Shown here one piece after another: positions 28,882-37,871 of a stretch of DNA of 64,000 nt (the first letter of the stretch is position 1; the number at the start of each line of letters is the position of its first letter). The position numbers and the translations under genes were made by a program. Under the pieces are notes generated by a model that worked only from the letters and a program-made list of their open reading frames with translations, did not search any database and was not told where the DNA came from. The stretch comes from Citrobacter braakii (GTDB lineage Bacteria; Pseudomonadota; Gammaproteobacteria; Enterobacterales; Enterobacteriaceae), in assembly GCF_002075345.1 (NCBI RefSeq), contig NZ_NAEW01000005.1, forward strand, positions 62,001 to 126,000, given 5' to 3'.

Positions 28882-30264
28882 TCAATCAAAACCCTTGTTT
28901 TCGGCGGTATGGGCAAACCATTCGCCGCTTTTCTTCACCGTACGTTTTTGCGTATCTACATCTAACTGGACAAAACCGTAGCGGTTTTTATATCCGTTGA
29001 GCCAGGACCAGTTATCAATAAAGGTCCACATATGGTAGCCAAGACAATTACACCCTTCGCTAATGCCTTTATGTAGCCATTTAAGATGCGCGGAAACAAA
29101 TTCAATACGGTAGCTGTCGTTGATTTGGTCCTGCTGAATAAAACGTTGCTCATTTTCGACTCCCATGCCGTTTTCAGAAATAAAACAGCGCGGGTTGCCG
29201 TAGTTATCACGCAGATTAGTAATAATATCGTAAATACCTGGCTCGTAAATTTCCCAGCCACGGTAAGGGTTCATTTTACGCCCCGGCATTTCGTAATAAT
29301 CAAACAGCCACTCCGGCATAAACGGCGCGTCAGGATTGACGGCAGTATCACGACATTTCACGCGGCGCGGCTGATAATAATTAATACCGAGCAGGTCGAT
29401 TTTGCCATCGGCGATGAGCTGACTGTCGCCTGGCTGACATGCTGGGAGTTGATCGTACTCTTTTAGCAGCTCTATCAGATCCGCCGGATATTCACCTTTT
29501 AGCACCGGGTCAAGGAAGCTGCGGTTAAACAGCAGATCCGCATGGTGCGCAGCTTTTACATCCGCCGGGTGTTGTGAGCGCGGATAAGAGGGCGTTAAAT
29601 TCAGGATCACACCGATTTCACCGTCATAACTTCCGGCGTGGTACGCGCTCACCGCCGTGGAATGCGCCAGTACGGTGTGATACGCCACGGTGGCCGCGCG
29701 TTTGAAATCCACCACATTAGGGTAATGGAAGTCATACAGATAGCCGCCTTCTACCGGGACAATCGGTTCGTTAAAGGTGAACCAGTGCTTCACCCGATTG
29801 CCGAACAAGGTAAAACAGGTTTGTGCGTAGCGACCAAACGCCTCAACCACATCACGGTTTTCCCAGCCACCTTTCTCCTGCATCACCATCGGCATATCGA
29901 AGTGGAACAGGGTGATAAATGGCGTAATGCCTTGCGCCAGCAGCTCATCGATGACGTTGTTATAGAAATCAACTGCCTGCGGGTTGACGTCGCCAGTACC
30001 GTCCGGGATCAGTCGTGACCAACTGATCGAAGTGCGGAAGCTGTTGTGCTTCAGCTGTTTGAGCAGTGCGATGTCCTGTTTCCAGTGCTGATAAAAGGTC
30101 GAGGTGTTCGCCGGGCCAACCCCCTGATGGAAACGCCCAGGCTGGCGGTCGAACCACACGTCCCATGTCGTCTGGCTTTTGCCGCCGTTCAGACTATCCC
30201 CTTCGGTTTGCAGCGCCGAGCAGGCACTGCCCCACCAAAAGTTTTCGGGAAAACGGTATCGCAT
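28882..30264 (-). CDS. GH1 family 6-phospho-beta-glucosidase
   Basis: Cytoplasmic enzyme of 460 residues that should hydrolyse phosphorylated beta-glucosides. GH1 signatures: FPENFWWGSACSALQTEGD at the N-terminus, FTFNEP with the acid/base Glu near residue 167, and FISENGMG with the nucleophile Glu near 360. AAGGAGC precedes the ATG. It stands alone between nepI and yicS with no PTS gene beside it, so phospho-substrates would come from another transporter; a plain beta-glucosidase is the alternative. In K-12 this slot is empty as far as I recall. Confidence 0.88.
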   Translation of the reverse strand: MRYRFPENFWWGSACSALQTEGDSLNGGKSQTTWDVWFDRQPGRFHQGVGPANTSTFYQHWKQDIALLKQLKHNSFRTSISWSRLIPDGTGDVNPQAVDFYNNVIDELLAQGITPFITLFHFDMPMVMQEKGGWENRDVVEAFGRYAQTCFTLFGNRVKHWFTFNEPIVPVEGGYLYDFHYPNVVDFKRAATVAYHTVLAHSTAVSAYHAGSYDGEIGVILNLTPSYPRSQHPADVKAAHHADLLFNRSFLDPVLKGEYPADLIELLKEYDQLPACQPGDSQLIADGKIDLLGINYYQPRRVKCRDTAVNPDAPFMPEWLFDYYEMPGRKMNPYRGWEIYEPGIYDIITNLRDNYGNPRCFISENGMGVENEQRFIQQDQINDSYRIEFVSAHLKWLHKGISEGCNCLGYHMWTFIDNWSWLNGYKNRYGFVQLDVDTQKRTVKKSGEWFAHTAENKGFD

Positions 30265-30356
30265 TATCTTGCTCCTTGATGTGTTTCATTTCCCTACACA
30301 ATAGGCGATTTTGCAAAACAGAAACCGGTTACAGCACTCGTTTTTCAATGCGATAG

Positions 30357-30650
30357 TTACAAATCCGGGCATTCAACTTTGCCCAGCGCTTCCCAGTAGT
30401 TGTTCTGATTGTTTCTTTGTATTGCCAGAATGGCTTCGCGGATGTGTTGCTGATTACGGGTATCAGCCATAATCGTTTTTTCCCACACCTCATCCGATGG
30501 CGACCCCTGCGGGGTACAAATCTTGCGTAAATCCTTCAATACGGTGTTTTTTTCATGAACGGACTGTAGAGAGCCATAAGCCGAATCGGCCTGCGCCAAA
30601 CCCGGCAGCATGAAAAGAATGGCAATAAGCGGTAAAACGGCTTGTTTCAT
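30357..30650 (-). CDS. yicS: Small secreted protein YicS
   Basis: 97-residue protein with a clear signal peptide (about residues 1-21, ending PGLAQA) and a mature part of about 76 residues containing two cysteines that could form a disulphide (KICTPQG and VECPDL). Length and position near nlpA match E. coli yicS. Function unknown. AAGGATT lies eight bases before the ATG. Confidence 0.85.
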   Translation of the reverse strand: MKQAVLPLIAILFMLPGLAQADSAYGSLQSVHEKNTVLKDLRKICTPQGSPSDEVWEKTIMADTRNQQHIREAILAIQRNNQNNYWEALGKVECPDL

Positions 30651-30780
30651 GATAATAATCCTTGTTGTCGATGCGCATCATCTCAAGAGTAAGTGTAGAC
30701 GGCATGCGCCTCACTCATCAGCCTGTGTTAATTTCTAAAAAGAAAATCAGCCAGAAGTTTTAGTTTTTCAGGAGGATAGG

Positions 30781-31197
30781 ATGCAAATACAGATTACAGA
30801 TACCATTACTGAAGACGATCAAAATGCTCTGCTTGTTGGACTGCGCGCCTACAATCGCCAGTTCCTGAGGACCACCAATTTTGGCGACCTGGCGGTGTAC
30901 TGGCGCGATGAGCACAATGAAATACTGGGCGGGCTGATCGGTAAAATCAAAGGCGAATGGCTGTGTATTGATTTCCTGTGGATGCATGACTCGCTGCGTA
31001 AAGGCGGTTACGGCACAAAGTTGATGCAGGCCGCTGAACAGACGGCGCGTGAGAGAGGATGCCTGCATGCGCTGGTGGACACGATGAGTTTCCAGGCGCT
31101 GCCGTTTTATCAGAAAAACGGCTATCAGTTGCAAATGACCCTCGATAACTTTCCAGAAACCGGTTCCGCGCGCCATTATTTGTCGAAAACGTTTTGA
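30781..31197 (+). CDS. GNAT-family N-acetyltransferase
   Basis: 138-residue cytoplasmic acetyltransferase. The acetyl-CoA binding motif is [16 protein letters not shown] near residues 78-93, and the C-terminal part has [11 protein letters not shown], typical of the fold. A strong AGGAGGATAGG precedes the ATG. Substrate unknown. It is followed at once by a decayed rpn fragment, suggesting a rearranged junction before nlpA. Confidence 0.85.
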   Translation: MQIQITDTITEDDQNALLVGLRAYNRQFLRTTNFGDLAVYWRDEHNEILGGLIGKIKGEWLCIDFLWMHDSLRKGGYGTKLMQAAEQTARERGCLHALVDTMSFQALPFYQKNGYQLQMTLDNFPETGSARHYLSKTF

Positions 31198-31203
31198 TGA
31201 CCG

Positions 31204-31341
31204 GAAGGACTGCAAAAGGGATGACTTGAAGGCAAACAGGAAGAAGCGTTGCGGATAGCCCAAGCCATGCTTGAAAAGGGGATTGATCGTGAACTGGTGC
31301 TAATTATTACTGGGCTTTCCTTTGATGACCTAACGGCACAT
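31204..31341 (+). pseudogene. C-terminal remnant of an Rpn (YhgA-like, PD-(D/E)XK) gene
   Basis: The frame starting at 31204 reads EGLQKG, a TGA, then [19 protein letters not shown] and [17 protein letters not shown]. This is the characteristic C-terminal tail of recombination-promoting nuclease proteins (repeated EGxQxG, then a helix ending in TGLS.DDL). The TGA at 31222-31224 sits where Arg (CGA) is expected, so a single C-to-T change would explain it. No nuclease domain remains. It abuts the acetyltransferase stop. Confidence 0.8.
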
Positions 31342-31472
31342 TCCGACTCATTTTCCTTTTCGCATTATGCTTTTTTCTTCTTGCTGATGCTTTTTCGTTT
31401 TTTAAACCGCAGCGGCCTTCCCGCTATAGTCATTTCATTACTCATCAGGCGGTTATTGCAAAAGGATAAAAC

Positions 31473-32291
31473 GTGAAACTGAAAATACCTTATTTCGGGG
31501 CTGGGGCGGCGTTATTACTGGCGGGATTATTGCTGGCAGGATGCGATCAGCAGAACAATGATGCAAAGCATATTAAAGTGGGCGTGATTAACGGCGCAGA
31601 GCAGGATGTGGCGGAAGTCGCGAAGAAAGTCGCTAAAGAAAAATATGGCCTGGAGGTGGAATTGGTGGGGTTTAGCGGTTCTCTGCTGCCCAACGATGCC
31701 ACTAATCATGGTGAGCTGGATGCCAACGTCTTCCAGCATCGTCCGTTCCTTGAACAAGATAATAAAGCGCACGGCTATAAGCTAGTAGCGGTGGGCAATA
31801 CCTTTGTGTTCCCGATGGCGGGTTATTCGAAGAAAATCAAAACCGTTGCTGAACTAAAAGACGGTGCGACGATTGCGATACCTAACGATCCGACCAACCT
31901 TGGGCGGGCGCTGTTGCTGCTACAAAAAGAGAAGTTAATCACTCTGAAAGCGGATACCGGCCTGCTGCCAACGGCGCTGGATATTACGGATAATCCGCGA
32001 CATTTGAAAATTATGGAACTGGAAGGGGCGCAGCTACCGCGCGTGCTGGACGATCAAAAAGTGGATGTGGCGATTATCAGTACCACCTACATCCAGCAAA
32101 CCGGGCTTTCTCCGGTACATGACAGCGTATTTATCGAAGACAAAAATTCACCGTACGTGAACATTCTGGTGGCGCGAGAAGACAATAAAGATGCCGAGAA
32201 TGTGAAAGAATTCCTGCAATCTTATCAGTCACCGGAAGTGGCGAAGGCGGCAGAAACTATCTTTAACGGCGGCGCAGTTCCGGGCTGGTAA
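31473..32291 (+). CDS. nlpA: Lipoprotein-28 NlpA (MetQ-like)
   Basis: Inner-membrane lipoprotein of the NlpA/MetQ substrate-binding family, 272 residues as in E. coli. Lipobox LLAGC at residues 20-24, followed by Asp at +2, which signals retention in the inner membrane. The remainder is a periplasmic binding fold ([11 protein letters not shown]...). It has been linked to methionine uptake and outer-membrane vesicle formation. AAAGGAT lies just before the ATG. Confidence 0.96.
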   Translation: MKLKIPYFGAGAALLLAGLLLAGCDQQNNDAKHIKVGVINGAEQDVAEVAKKVAKEKYGLEVELVGFSGSLLPNDATNHGELDANVFQHRPFLEQDNKAHGYKLVAVGNTFVFPMAGYSKKIKTVAELKDGATIAIPNDPTNLGRALLLLQKEKLITLKADTGLLPTALDITDNPRHLKIMELEGAQLPRVLDDQKVDVAIISTTYIQQTGLSPVHDSVFIEDKNSPYVNILVAREDNKDAENVKEFLQSYQSPEVAKAAETIFNGGAVPGW

Positions 32292-32301
32292 TCATCACCC
32301 G

Positions 32302-32341
32302 TTGCCGCGCCGGTTGGGGTTAAACCGCTCTGGCGCGGCGA
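32302..32341. terminator. GC-rich hairpin between nlpA and yicL
   Basis: GCCGCGCC/GGCGCGGC 8-bp perfect stem with a 20-nt loop, overlapping the end of convergent yicL. No T-tract; probable transcription barrier for both genes. Confidence 0.5.
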
Positions 32342-33222
32342 CGTGAGTCCATTGAGATAAGCACGACCGATGAGAGGATCAAAAGCGTACCCAGCCAGTC
32401 TGGCAGGGTAAAGGTGATGCCTAACAGCAGCAGGGACAGCAACGCACTGCTCAACGGTTCCGCGCAGCTTAAAATGCTCGCTTTCGGTCCGCCAATCATC
32501 TGCGCGCCTTTCAGGTACAGGCTAAACGTGAGCGACGTGCCGATGACCACCAGATAGAAAAACGCCAGAATTAAACTGCCATTCACCACGAAATGAGTTC
32601 CCTGCCCGGCATAGAACGGCAGTAGGATCATTCCACCGATTAACATACTCCAGCCGACGACCGGCAACGTGCCGTAGCGCGCGATGAGCGTTGAGGGGTA
32701 GGTGGTATAGAACGCGGCGGCAAACGCCGAGGCTATTCCCCAAAACAGCGCGGCAGCTGAGATAGACAACGACGTCGGGTTACCGTGGGTGACCAGTAAG
32801 AAGGTGCCGATGAGCGAGGTGAAGATCGCCGTCATCACTAAAATCCCCGGCCGCGCTTTGCGCACCACGGAGAACCACGCCACGATAATGGTCGGTGACA
32901 AAAATTGCAGCACCGTCGCGGTGGCGGCGTTGGATTTTTCGATGGTCAGCAGGAAGGTTAGCTGTACGGTGAGTGCCCCGACCACGGAAAAAATCAGCAG
33001 GCTGATGGCGTCCTTGCGGTTTTTGATAATGGAGAACACGTTGTCGCCGTGCACGAAAGAGAGCATCAGCAGAATGAGCCCCGCGAAAATCAGGCGCGTC
33101 ATGGTCAGAAACTGCGACGACATCTGGCTTTGTTCCATGATGTACTGCGCGCAAACGCCTGAACTTCCCCATAATACGGCGGCAATCAGGACGTTCATCA
33201 TCCCTCTTCTGGTGGAACTCAT
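32320..33222 (-). CDS. yicL: EamA/DMT-family transporter YicL
   Basis: Inner-membrane protein of 300 residues, ten predicted helices in two EamA repeats; very close to E. coli YicL. Substrate unknown. GAGGG precedes the ATG. In Salmonella this gene borders the SPI-3 side away from selC, and here too the accessory block starts just beyond it. Confidence 0.93.
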   Translation of the reverse strand: MSSTRRGMMNVLIAAVLWGSSGVCAQYIMEQSQMSSQFLTMTRLIFAGLILLMLSFVHGDNVFSIIKNRKDAISLLIFSVVGALTVQLTFLLTIEKSNAATATVLQFLSPTIIVAWFSVVRKARPGILVMTAIFTSLIGTFLLVTHGNPTSLSISAAALFWGIASAFAAAFYTTYPSTLIARYGTLPVVGWSMLIGGMILLPFYAGQGTHFVVNGSLILAFFYLVVIGTSLTFSLYLKGAQMIGGPKASILSCAEPLSSALLSLLLLGITFTLPDWLGTLLILSSVVLISMDSRRRARAV

Positions 33223-33305
33223 CTTTCCCTCTGCATGTTGTTTTGTTTTATTTGTGTGCAGGCATCATAGCAGAGATAGCGAAGCGAGTGAGACATGACG
33301 GGCAC

Positions 33306-33328
33306 AGCCCCCCACACCGCAGGGGGCT
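33306..33328 (-). terminator. Hairpin after the monooxygenase gene
   Basis: AGCCCCC/GGGGGCT perfect 7-bp stem, 9-nt loop, 12 bp past the stop at 33341. No clear T-run follows on the minus strand. Confidence 0.55.
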
Positions 33329-33340
33329 TCGGCAGTCATC

Positions 33341-33646
33341 TTACGGCGTAATCGGCGTCAGATAATCCAGTCGTAGCGGTTCGGCCAGCAGCTCGTTCAT
33401 TTGCAGAATAAACGTCTGGAAATGGGGCAGGGCGATATGCTCGTCCAGACCGGCCTGACCGCGCCAGGATTCACGAACGTAGAAGACATCCGGTGTGTCG
33501 CGCAACTGGAACAGGGCATACTCAATATTGCCCGGCTCCTGGCGCGTGGGCAGCAGCAGAGCCTGCAGCGCCTGTTTCAGTGCGTCGATTTTCCCCGGTC
33601 TGGCTTTCAGTACCGCAATAATTGAAATCACTTCTGAATCAGACAT
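33341..33646 (-). CDS. Antibiotic biosynthesis monooxygenase (ABM/YgiN-like) domain protein
   Basis: 101-residue protein with a single ABM ferredoxin-like domain (ISIIAVLKARPGK, then YALFQLRDTPDVFYVRESW and LPHFQTF). Such proteins are cofactor-free quinone or small-molecule monooxygenases, or dimeric stress proteins. GGAGGGG precedes the ATG at 33646, which begins 1 bp after the stop of the upstream quinone-reductase-like gene, so the two are one operon and probably act on the same quinone-like compound. Confidence 0.82.
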   Translation of the reverse strand: MSDSEVISIIAVLKARPGKIDALKQALQALLLPTRQEPGNIEYALFQLRDTPDVFYVRESWRGQAGLDEHIALPHFQTFILQMNELLAEPLRLDYLTPITP

Positions 33647-33647
33647 G

Positions 33648-34655
33648 TTAAAACCCCTCCAGCACAATCTTGCCGACTGAACGACCGGTTTCAATTTGCG
33701 CGTGCGCTTTTTGCAGATTCGCCGCGTTGATTGCGCCAAAATGCTCGCCCAGCGTGGTGCGAATGGTGTTGTCATCGATCAACTGTGCCACGCGGGTTAA
33801 TAGCTGATGCTGCGCAATGATGTCGTGGGTGGTAAACATCGAACGGGTAAACATAAATTCCCAGTGCAGCGAAATGCTTTTGGCCTTCAGTGGACGTGCA
33901 TCGAGGGTTTGCGGATCGTCAATCAGCGCCAGTTTGCCCTGCGGCGCCAGGGCGGCAATAATTTGCGGGTAGTGCTGCTCGGTATTGTTCAGGCTGGCAA
34001 CGTGCGTCACCTCTTTAATGCCTATCCGAGCCAGCTCTTCCATCAGCGGCTTGCTGTGGTCAATCACATGATGAGCGCCTGCTTCACGTACCCATTTCTG
34101 GCTCTGTGGACGTGAAGCGGTACCGATGACAGTCATTTTGGTCAGCTTACTGGCCAGTTGCGTCAGGATAGAACCGACACCGCCAGCAGCGCCAACAATC
34201 AATAACACATCATTTTCATTGCCATTTTCCTCAACGCCCAGGCGGTCGAACAGCATTTCCCAGGCGGTGATGGCGGTCAGCGGCAGTGCCGCAGCAGAAG
34301 CGTTGTCCAGCGATTGCGGCTTCAGCGCGGTAATACGTTCATCGACCAGCTGAAATTCACTGTTACTGCCAGCGCGACCCAGCGCACCGGCATACCAGAC
34401 TTCATCGCCAGGAGCGAACAGAGTGACTGCTTCACCCACGGACTTCACTACGCCAACGGCGTCCCAACCCAGCACGCGGGGCACATCAGCGTTAAAACCT
34501 TCGCGGACCTTGGTATCAACGGGGTTGACGGAAATGGCCTTCACTTCAACCAGCAGATCGTGCCCGGAGGCGACGGGCATGGGCAGGTCAATCTCTTGTA
34601 AAAATTCAATATTACTGCCGTCGGTTGCGGCGCGGGTAATAGCGATGGCTTTCAT
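33648..34655 (-). CDS. Zinc-type alcohol dehydrogenase/quinone oxidoreductase family protein
   Basis: 335-residue medium-chain dehydrogenase/reductase. GroES-like N-terminal domain (about residues 25-120), then an NAD(P)-binding Rossmann domain with VLLIVGAAGGVGSILTQLA near residue 155. The catalytic zinc ligands of true alcohol dehydrogenases are lacking, so an NADPH quinone/enone reductase (ZADH branch) is likely. GGAGAG precedes the ATG. Divergent from the LysR gene at 34766, which probably controls it. Confidence 0.85.
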   Translation of the reverse strand: MKAIAITRAATDGSNIEFLQEIDLPMPVASGHDLLVEVKAISVNPVDTKVREGFNADVPRVLGWDAVGVVKSVGEAVTLFAPGDEVWYAGALGRAGSNSEFQLVDERITALKPQSLDNASAAALPLTAITAWEMLFDRLGVEENGNENDVLLIVGAAGGVGSILTQLASKLTKMTVIGTASRPQSQKWVREAGAHHVIDHSKPLMEELARIGIKEVTHVASLNNTEQHYPQIIAALAPQGKLALIDDPQTLDARPLKAKSISLHWEFMFTRSMFTTHDIIAQHQLLTRVAQLIDDNTIRTTLGEHFGAINAANLQKAHAQIETGRSVGKIVLEGF

Positions 34656-34765
34656 AATCTCTCCGGTTAATAAACCTTCTATCTGTTGAATAATTCGATG
34701 GTAAACCGGTAGCAGAACGGGAAAAATAGCCCTTCGGCGACAGGACTTATACTCGGGGAGTGAAA

Positions 34766-35671
34766 ATGTTCCGGCTTGAAGATCTCACGTTGTTTGTCCG
34801 CGTCGCGGCGCTGAATAGTTTTAGCGATGCCGCACGCGAAGTCGGCGTTCAGCCTGCTCAGGTCAGTTCTGCTATTAAGCGCCTGGAGTCTACGCTGGCT
34901 ATCCGCTTGTTCGCCCGCTCCACGCGCAGTCTGCGCCTGACGCCGGAAGGTGAGGTCTGGCTACCCTATGCCCGCCAGATGCTGGACGTGATGCATGCCG
35001 GACTGCAAAAAATTCAGACCCCGGAAGATGAAGTTTCAGGCACGCTGCAAATCGCCGTACCTTCCGATCTCGGTCGGAACCTACTGCTGCCGGTCTTTCA
35101 GTCGTTTCGACGCCGCTATCCCGCGCTGCGCCTGCGGATTTTTTTCTCCGACCAGGTGACGGATGTCTTTAAAGACCCCGTCGATGTGGCGTTTCGCTAT
35201 GGCAACACCGAAGACGCATCTTACATTGCGCTGCCTGTCGCACCGGGTAACCGACGCGTGCTGGTGGCATCACCGGAATGGGTTGTGCAAAACGGCGCGC
35301 CGCAAACTCCGGATGATTTAACACAGCTCAACGCCATGACCTTCGTTTTACGCGGACGCCTGCACGATCGCTGGACGTTTACGCATAACGGCGAGGTTAG
35401 CAGTGTGCAGGTTAACGGCACCATTATGAGCGATGATGCTGAAGTAATCCGACGGCTGGCGATTGTCGGAGAAGGCATCGCGTACAAGTCGTGGCTGGAT
35501 GTCAGCGAGGATGTGCGTGATGGACGATTGCAGCTACTGATGCCTGATTACCTGGGCGAGAAAGCCCCGCTGAATATGATTTGCCCACATCGTAAGCAGC
35601 TTTCAACGGCTGTCCGTCTGCTGCATGACGCCGTGAAGGCGCGGTGTGACACGTTGGGCATTTCCCCGTGA
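34766..35671 (+). CDS. LysR-family transcriptional regulator
   Basis: 301 residues, with the N-terminal helix-turn-helix at about 5-62 (SFSDAAREVGVQPAQVSSAI) and a C-terminal effector domain of the CrgA/AaeR-like type (SGTLQIAVPSDLGRNLLLP). The ATG at 34766 has GGGGAG five bases upstream; the GTG two codons earlier would overlap that site. The 110 bp shared with the divergent reductase operon is where it should bind. Effector unknown; a quinone or aldehyde would suit the neighbours. Confidence 0.87.
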   Translation: MFRLEDLTLFVRVAALNSFSDAAREVGVQPAQVSSAIKRLESTLAIRLFARSTRSLRLTPEGEVWLPYARQMLDVMHAGLQKIQTPEDEVSGTLQIAVPSDLGRNLLLPVFQSFRRRYPALRLRIFFSDQVTDVFKDPVDVAFRYGNTEDASYIALPVAPGNRRVLVASPEWVVQNGAPQTPDDLTQLNAMTFVLRGRLHDRWTFTHNGEVSSVQVNGTIMSDDAEVIRRLAIVGEGIAYKSWLDVSEDVRDGRLQLLMPDYLGEKAPLNMICPHRKQLSTAVRLLHDAVKARCDTLGISP

Positions 35672-36026
35672 GGTGTTCAATCGCAGGAATATTATTCGAT
35701 AGTCATACGCATAAATAATAGCTAATCTCTGTTGCTGGCATTAATCTGATCGGAACGCCGATCAGTTAGTGATAATTGTTTCATTGAGTATAGTTTCTTC
35801 GATAAATATTATTTCTTAAACTAATGCAGTGTTTATAATATTTATGTTAAGAATTTTTTGGTCGATGATTTAATGACTTGTATATTTATTAAAAGATATT
35901 TGACGAGATACCTTCCGCTACGATATAAAACATAATAGCCCCGATACATGCCTATTTCTTTGCCTGATTGTTAAACGCATTGATGCTTTTTGTTATTACG
36001 TTATTTATTGGGGTAGGAGAGGGCCA
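35672..36026. other. A+T-rich intergenic segment upstream of the AraC regulator
   Basis: 355 bp without a gene; base composition shifts sharply to A+T here, marking entry into the fimbrial part of the accessory block. GATCGGAACGCCGATC at about 35747-35762 forms a short imperfect palindrome. No tRNA, att repeat or promoter could be fixed. Confidence 0.5.
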
Positions 36027-36863
36027 TTGAAGTCAAAGACTATAAATGATGTATTGTATTATATAGAAGATAATTTTGTTTCAGGCATTGGTATTGATGA
36101 CATTTCACAGTTTTCCGGATACAGCCGCAGGCATATACAGAATATTTTAAAACAGCGAATAAATATGCCTGTGGGGCTTTATATTCGTAGACGACGGATA
36201 ACCAAAGCAGCAAGCTTGTTACGCCTTAATCATATGGATATTATCGATATCTCAGTGCGGGTGGGATTCGATTCTCAGCAATCTTTCTGTCGTGAATTCA
36301 AAAAACTAACCGGTTATACCCCCACAGAATACCGTAAAAATCCCAGTTGGGATCTTTCGCCGTTAATGTCGTTTGTACTGCGCAGTGATATTGTTGTCGG
36401 CGAATTGCAACTACGTACCTTACCTGCTGATACCGTGCATGGATTTCAGTACAATTATGACACACCAATCCCGCCTGCCAGTGACTCACATCTGCATCGA
36501 TTAAATCTAATATTTGAGCAACTTACTAGTTCAAAACAAAATGTGTGGGCATTAACTGATTTCTCGTCTAATCCAAACTCAATGATGCGGTTGAAAGTTA
36601 AAAGCATCATTGGTAATAAAAGTCATCATTCGCCCAATGCCTATAATCGTTATGAGTGTCCTTCGGGAACGTATGCCTGTTTTTCATTCAGATTCAAGAA
36701 AGAGGACTATCCACTCTATTCAAGATATATTTATTTTAAGATGTTGCCGGAGAGTAAATTAAAAAGAAAGGCAGGCTATGATATTGAAATATTCCATTAT
36801 AACCAAGAGGATCTTAAAAATAAAATAATCACCTGTGAACATTACATTCCGATAGATGTGTAA
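36027..36863 (+). CDS. AraC-family (Rob/MarA-type) transcriptional regulator
   Basis: 278 residues. The DNA-binding domain is N-terminal (about residues 5-105), with IDDISQFSGYSRRHIQNIL and DISVRVGFDSQQSFCREF as its two helix-turn-helix motifs. A C-terminal domain of about 160 residues resembles the Rob/GyrI-like ligand-binding type (LPADTVHGFQYNYD..., YECPSGTYACFSF). The start is TTG, with GGAGAGGG four bases upstream; no in-frame ATG lies near. A+T-rich with unusual codons. Convergent with the fimbrial operon. Target unknown. Confidence 0.85.
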   Translation: MKSKTINDVLYYIEDNFVSGIGIDDISQFSGYSRRHIQNILKQRINMPVGLYIRRRRITKAASLLRLNHMDIIDISVRVGFDSQQSFCREFKKLTGYTPTEYRKNPSWDLSPLMSFVLRSDIVVGELQLRTLPADTVHGFQYNYDTPIPPASDSHLHRLNLIFEQLTSSKQNVWALTDFSSNPNSMMRLKVKSIIGNKSHHSPNAYNRYECPSGTYACFSFRFKKEDYPLYSRYIYFKMLPESKLKRKAGYDIEIFHYNQEDLKNKIITCEHYIPIDV

Positions 36864-36866
36864 TGT

Positions 36867-36890
36867 AAAAAAGCTCCACTTGCGTGGAGC
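36867..36890 (-). terminator. Terminator of the fimbrial operon
   Basis: Perfect GCTCCAC-TTGC-GTGGAGC stem-loop; on the minus strand it ends in TTTTTT. It lies 34 bp past the adhesin stop and 4 bp past the convergent AraC gene, so it may serve both, but the T-run favours the fimbrial side. Confidence 0.9.
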
Positions 36891-36923
36891 AAAGACCTCG
36901 CAGTACGCCTAAATTAGGATTAA

Positions 36924-37871
36924 TTATTGGTACTCAGCATTGAAATACAAAACTGAACGTACAATGCCGGGACTGACATTGTTAGCTGTTTGATAATACT
37001 GAGCATAAAACGGGATGGAATGATTACCTTTATCTTGAGGCGCTAAATTGATATATGAAGGTGTATTGAATTTAACAGGCTGTTGTTGTTGATCTAACAC
37101 CTGAATGCCGATGCCAGCAGCGCCTTTGGGGTGGATATTCTTTAGTACACCGATAATACTGCGGTGACCATTCTCTGTGTCGCTCCAGCTTAGAATAACC
37201 CGGGAAGGCGTCGTAAAATCACTTTTACAGAGAAGGTCGATAGTAAATGGTTTTCTTCCCGCAGTGCTTCCATAGCCTCTGAATTGCTCAAGTGCTATAT
37301 CGGGCAGTTTGACGTTGATCGAGCGGTTGCCTTTGATTGCACATGACCGGTTGAGCATCGTGATATATTTTGCCGGCACAATGATATCCACCACGGGCAA
37401 CGATTGAGCCTCACTTCTGATTTGCAGGTTGATGGAACCCGCAGCGGCTCCTGCCGCAAGCTGATCATCCAGTTTGATCAGCTCAATCTTTATTTTGCTG
37501 TTCCTGAATTCATCTGCCGTCGCTCTGAAAGTTGATGGCCACTGGATCGTTTGTCCGGTTGAGGTTTCCAGGGTGACTTTAATGCCAATCCCACTCACAT
37601 TGCTGCGTATAATACCGGGTTGTTTCATTGCGGACCGATCGCCAATAATCTGTGCGGAAAAAGGGTGGTTGTCAGTACAGCCTGACGCCTGAATATTCTG
37701 TAGCGAAAGCGTGCGCGTCTGAATAACTCCCCCTGACTGGATTGATTGCTTATCGTTAACGATTTCCGGCGACAAAATAAACTTTTGTGTGGTCAGGGTA
37801 CATGCAGCACTGGCTGTCTGATGAATGCCCAAGGCACAGCCCAGAATTAAAGCGGTACGTATTACCGACAT
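36924..37871 (-). CDS. Fimbrial adhesin-like tip protein
   Basis: 315 residues, exported (signal peptide to about residue 22, HQTASAACTL). It is last in a chaperone-usher operon. The C-terminal half looks like a pilin domain: a Cys pair (SCAIKG ... LLCKSD) and the terminal beta-strand pattern PGIVRSVLYFNAEYQ for chaperone recognition. The N-terminal half would be the receptor-binding domain, giving the two-domain layout of tip adhesins. AGGAGG precedes the ATG, which overlaps the usher stop by 10 bp. No receptor can be predicted. Confidence 0.85.
   Translation of the reverse strand: MSVIRTALILGCALGIHQTASAACTLTTQKFILSPEIVNDKQSIQSGGVIQTRTLSLQNIQASGCTDNHPFSAQIIGDRSAMKQPGIIRSNVSGIGIKVTLETSTGQTIQWPSTFRATADEFRNSKIKIELIKLDDQLAAGAAAGSINLQIRSEAQSLPVVDIIVPAKYITMLNRSCAIKGNRSINVKLPDIALEQFRGYGSTAGRKPFTIDLLCKSDFTTPSRVILSWSDTENGHRSIIGVLKNIHPKGAAGIGIQVLDQQQQPVKFNTPSYINLAPQDKGNHSIPFYAQYYQTANNVSPGIVRSVLYFNAEYQ

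Noticed and set aside
31249-31476. Complete small gene after the acetyltransferase
   Set aside because: The first 30 codons are the tail of an Rpn protein continuing from upstream of this ATG across a TGA; the rest is out of family and runs into nlpA, so it is a pseudogene remnant.
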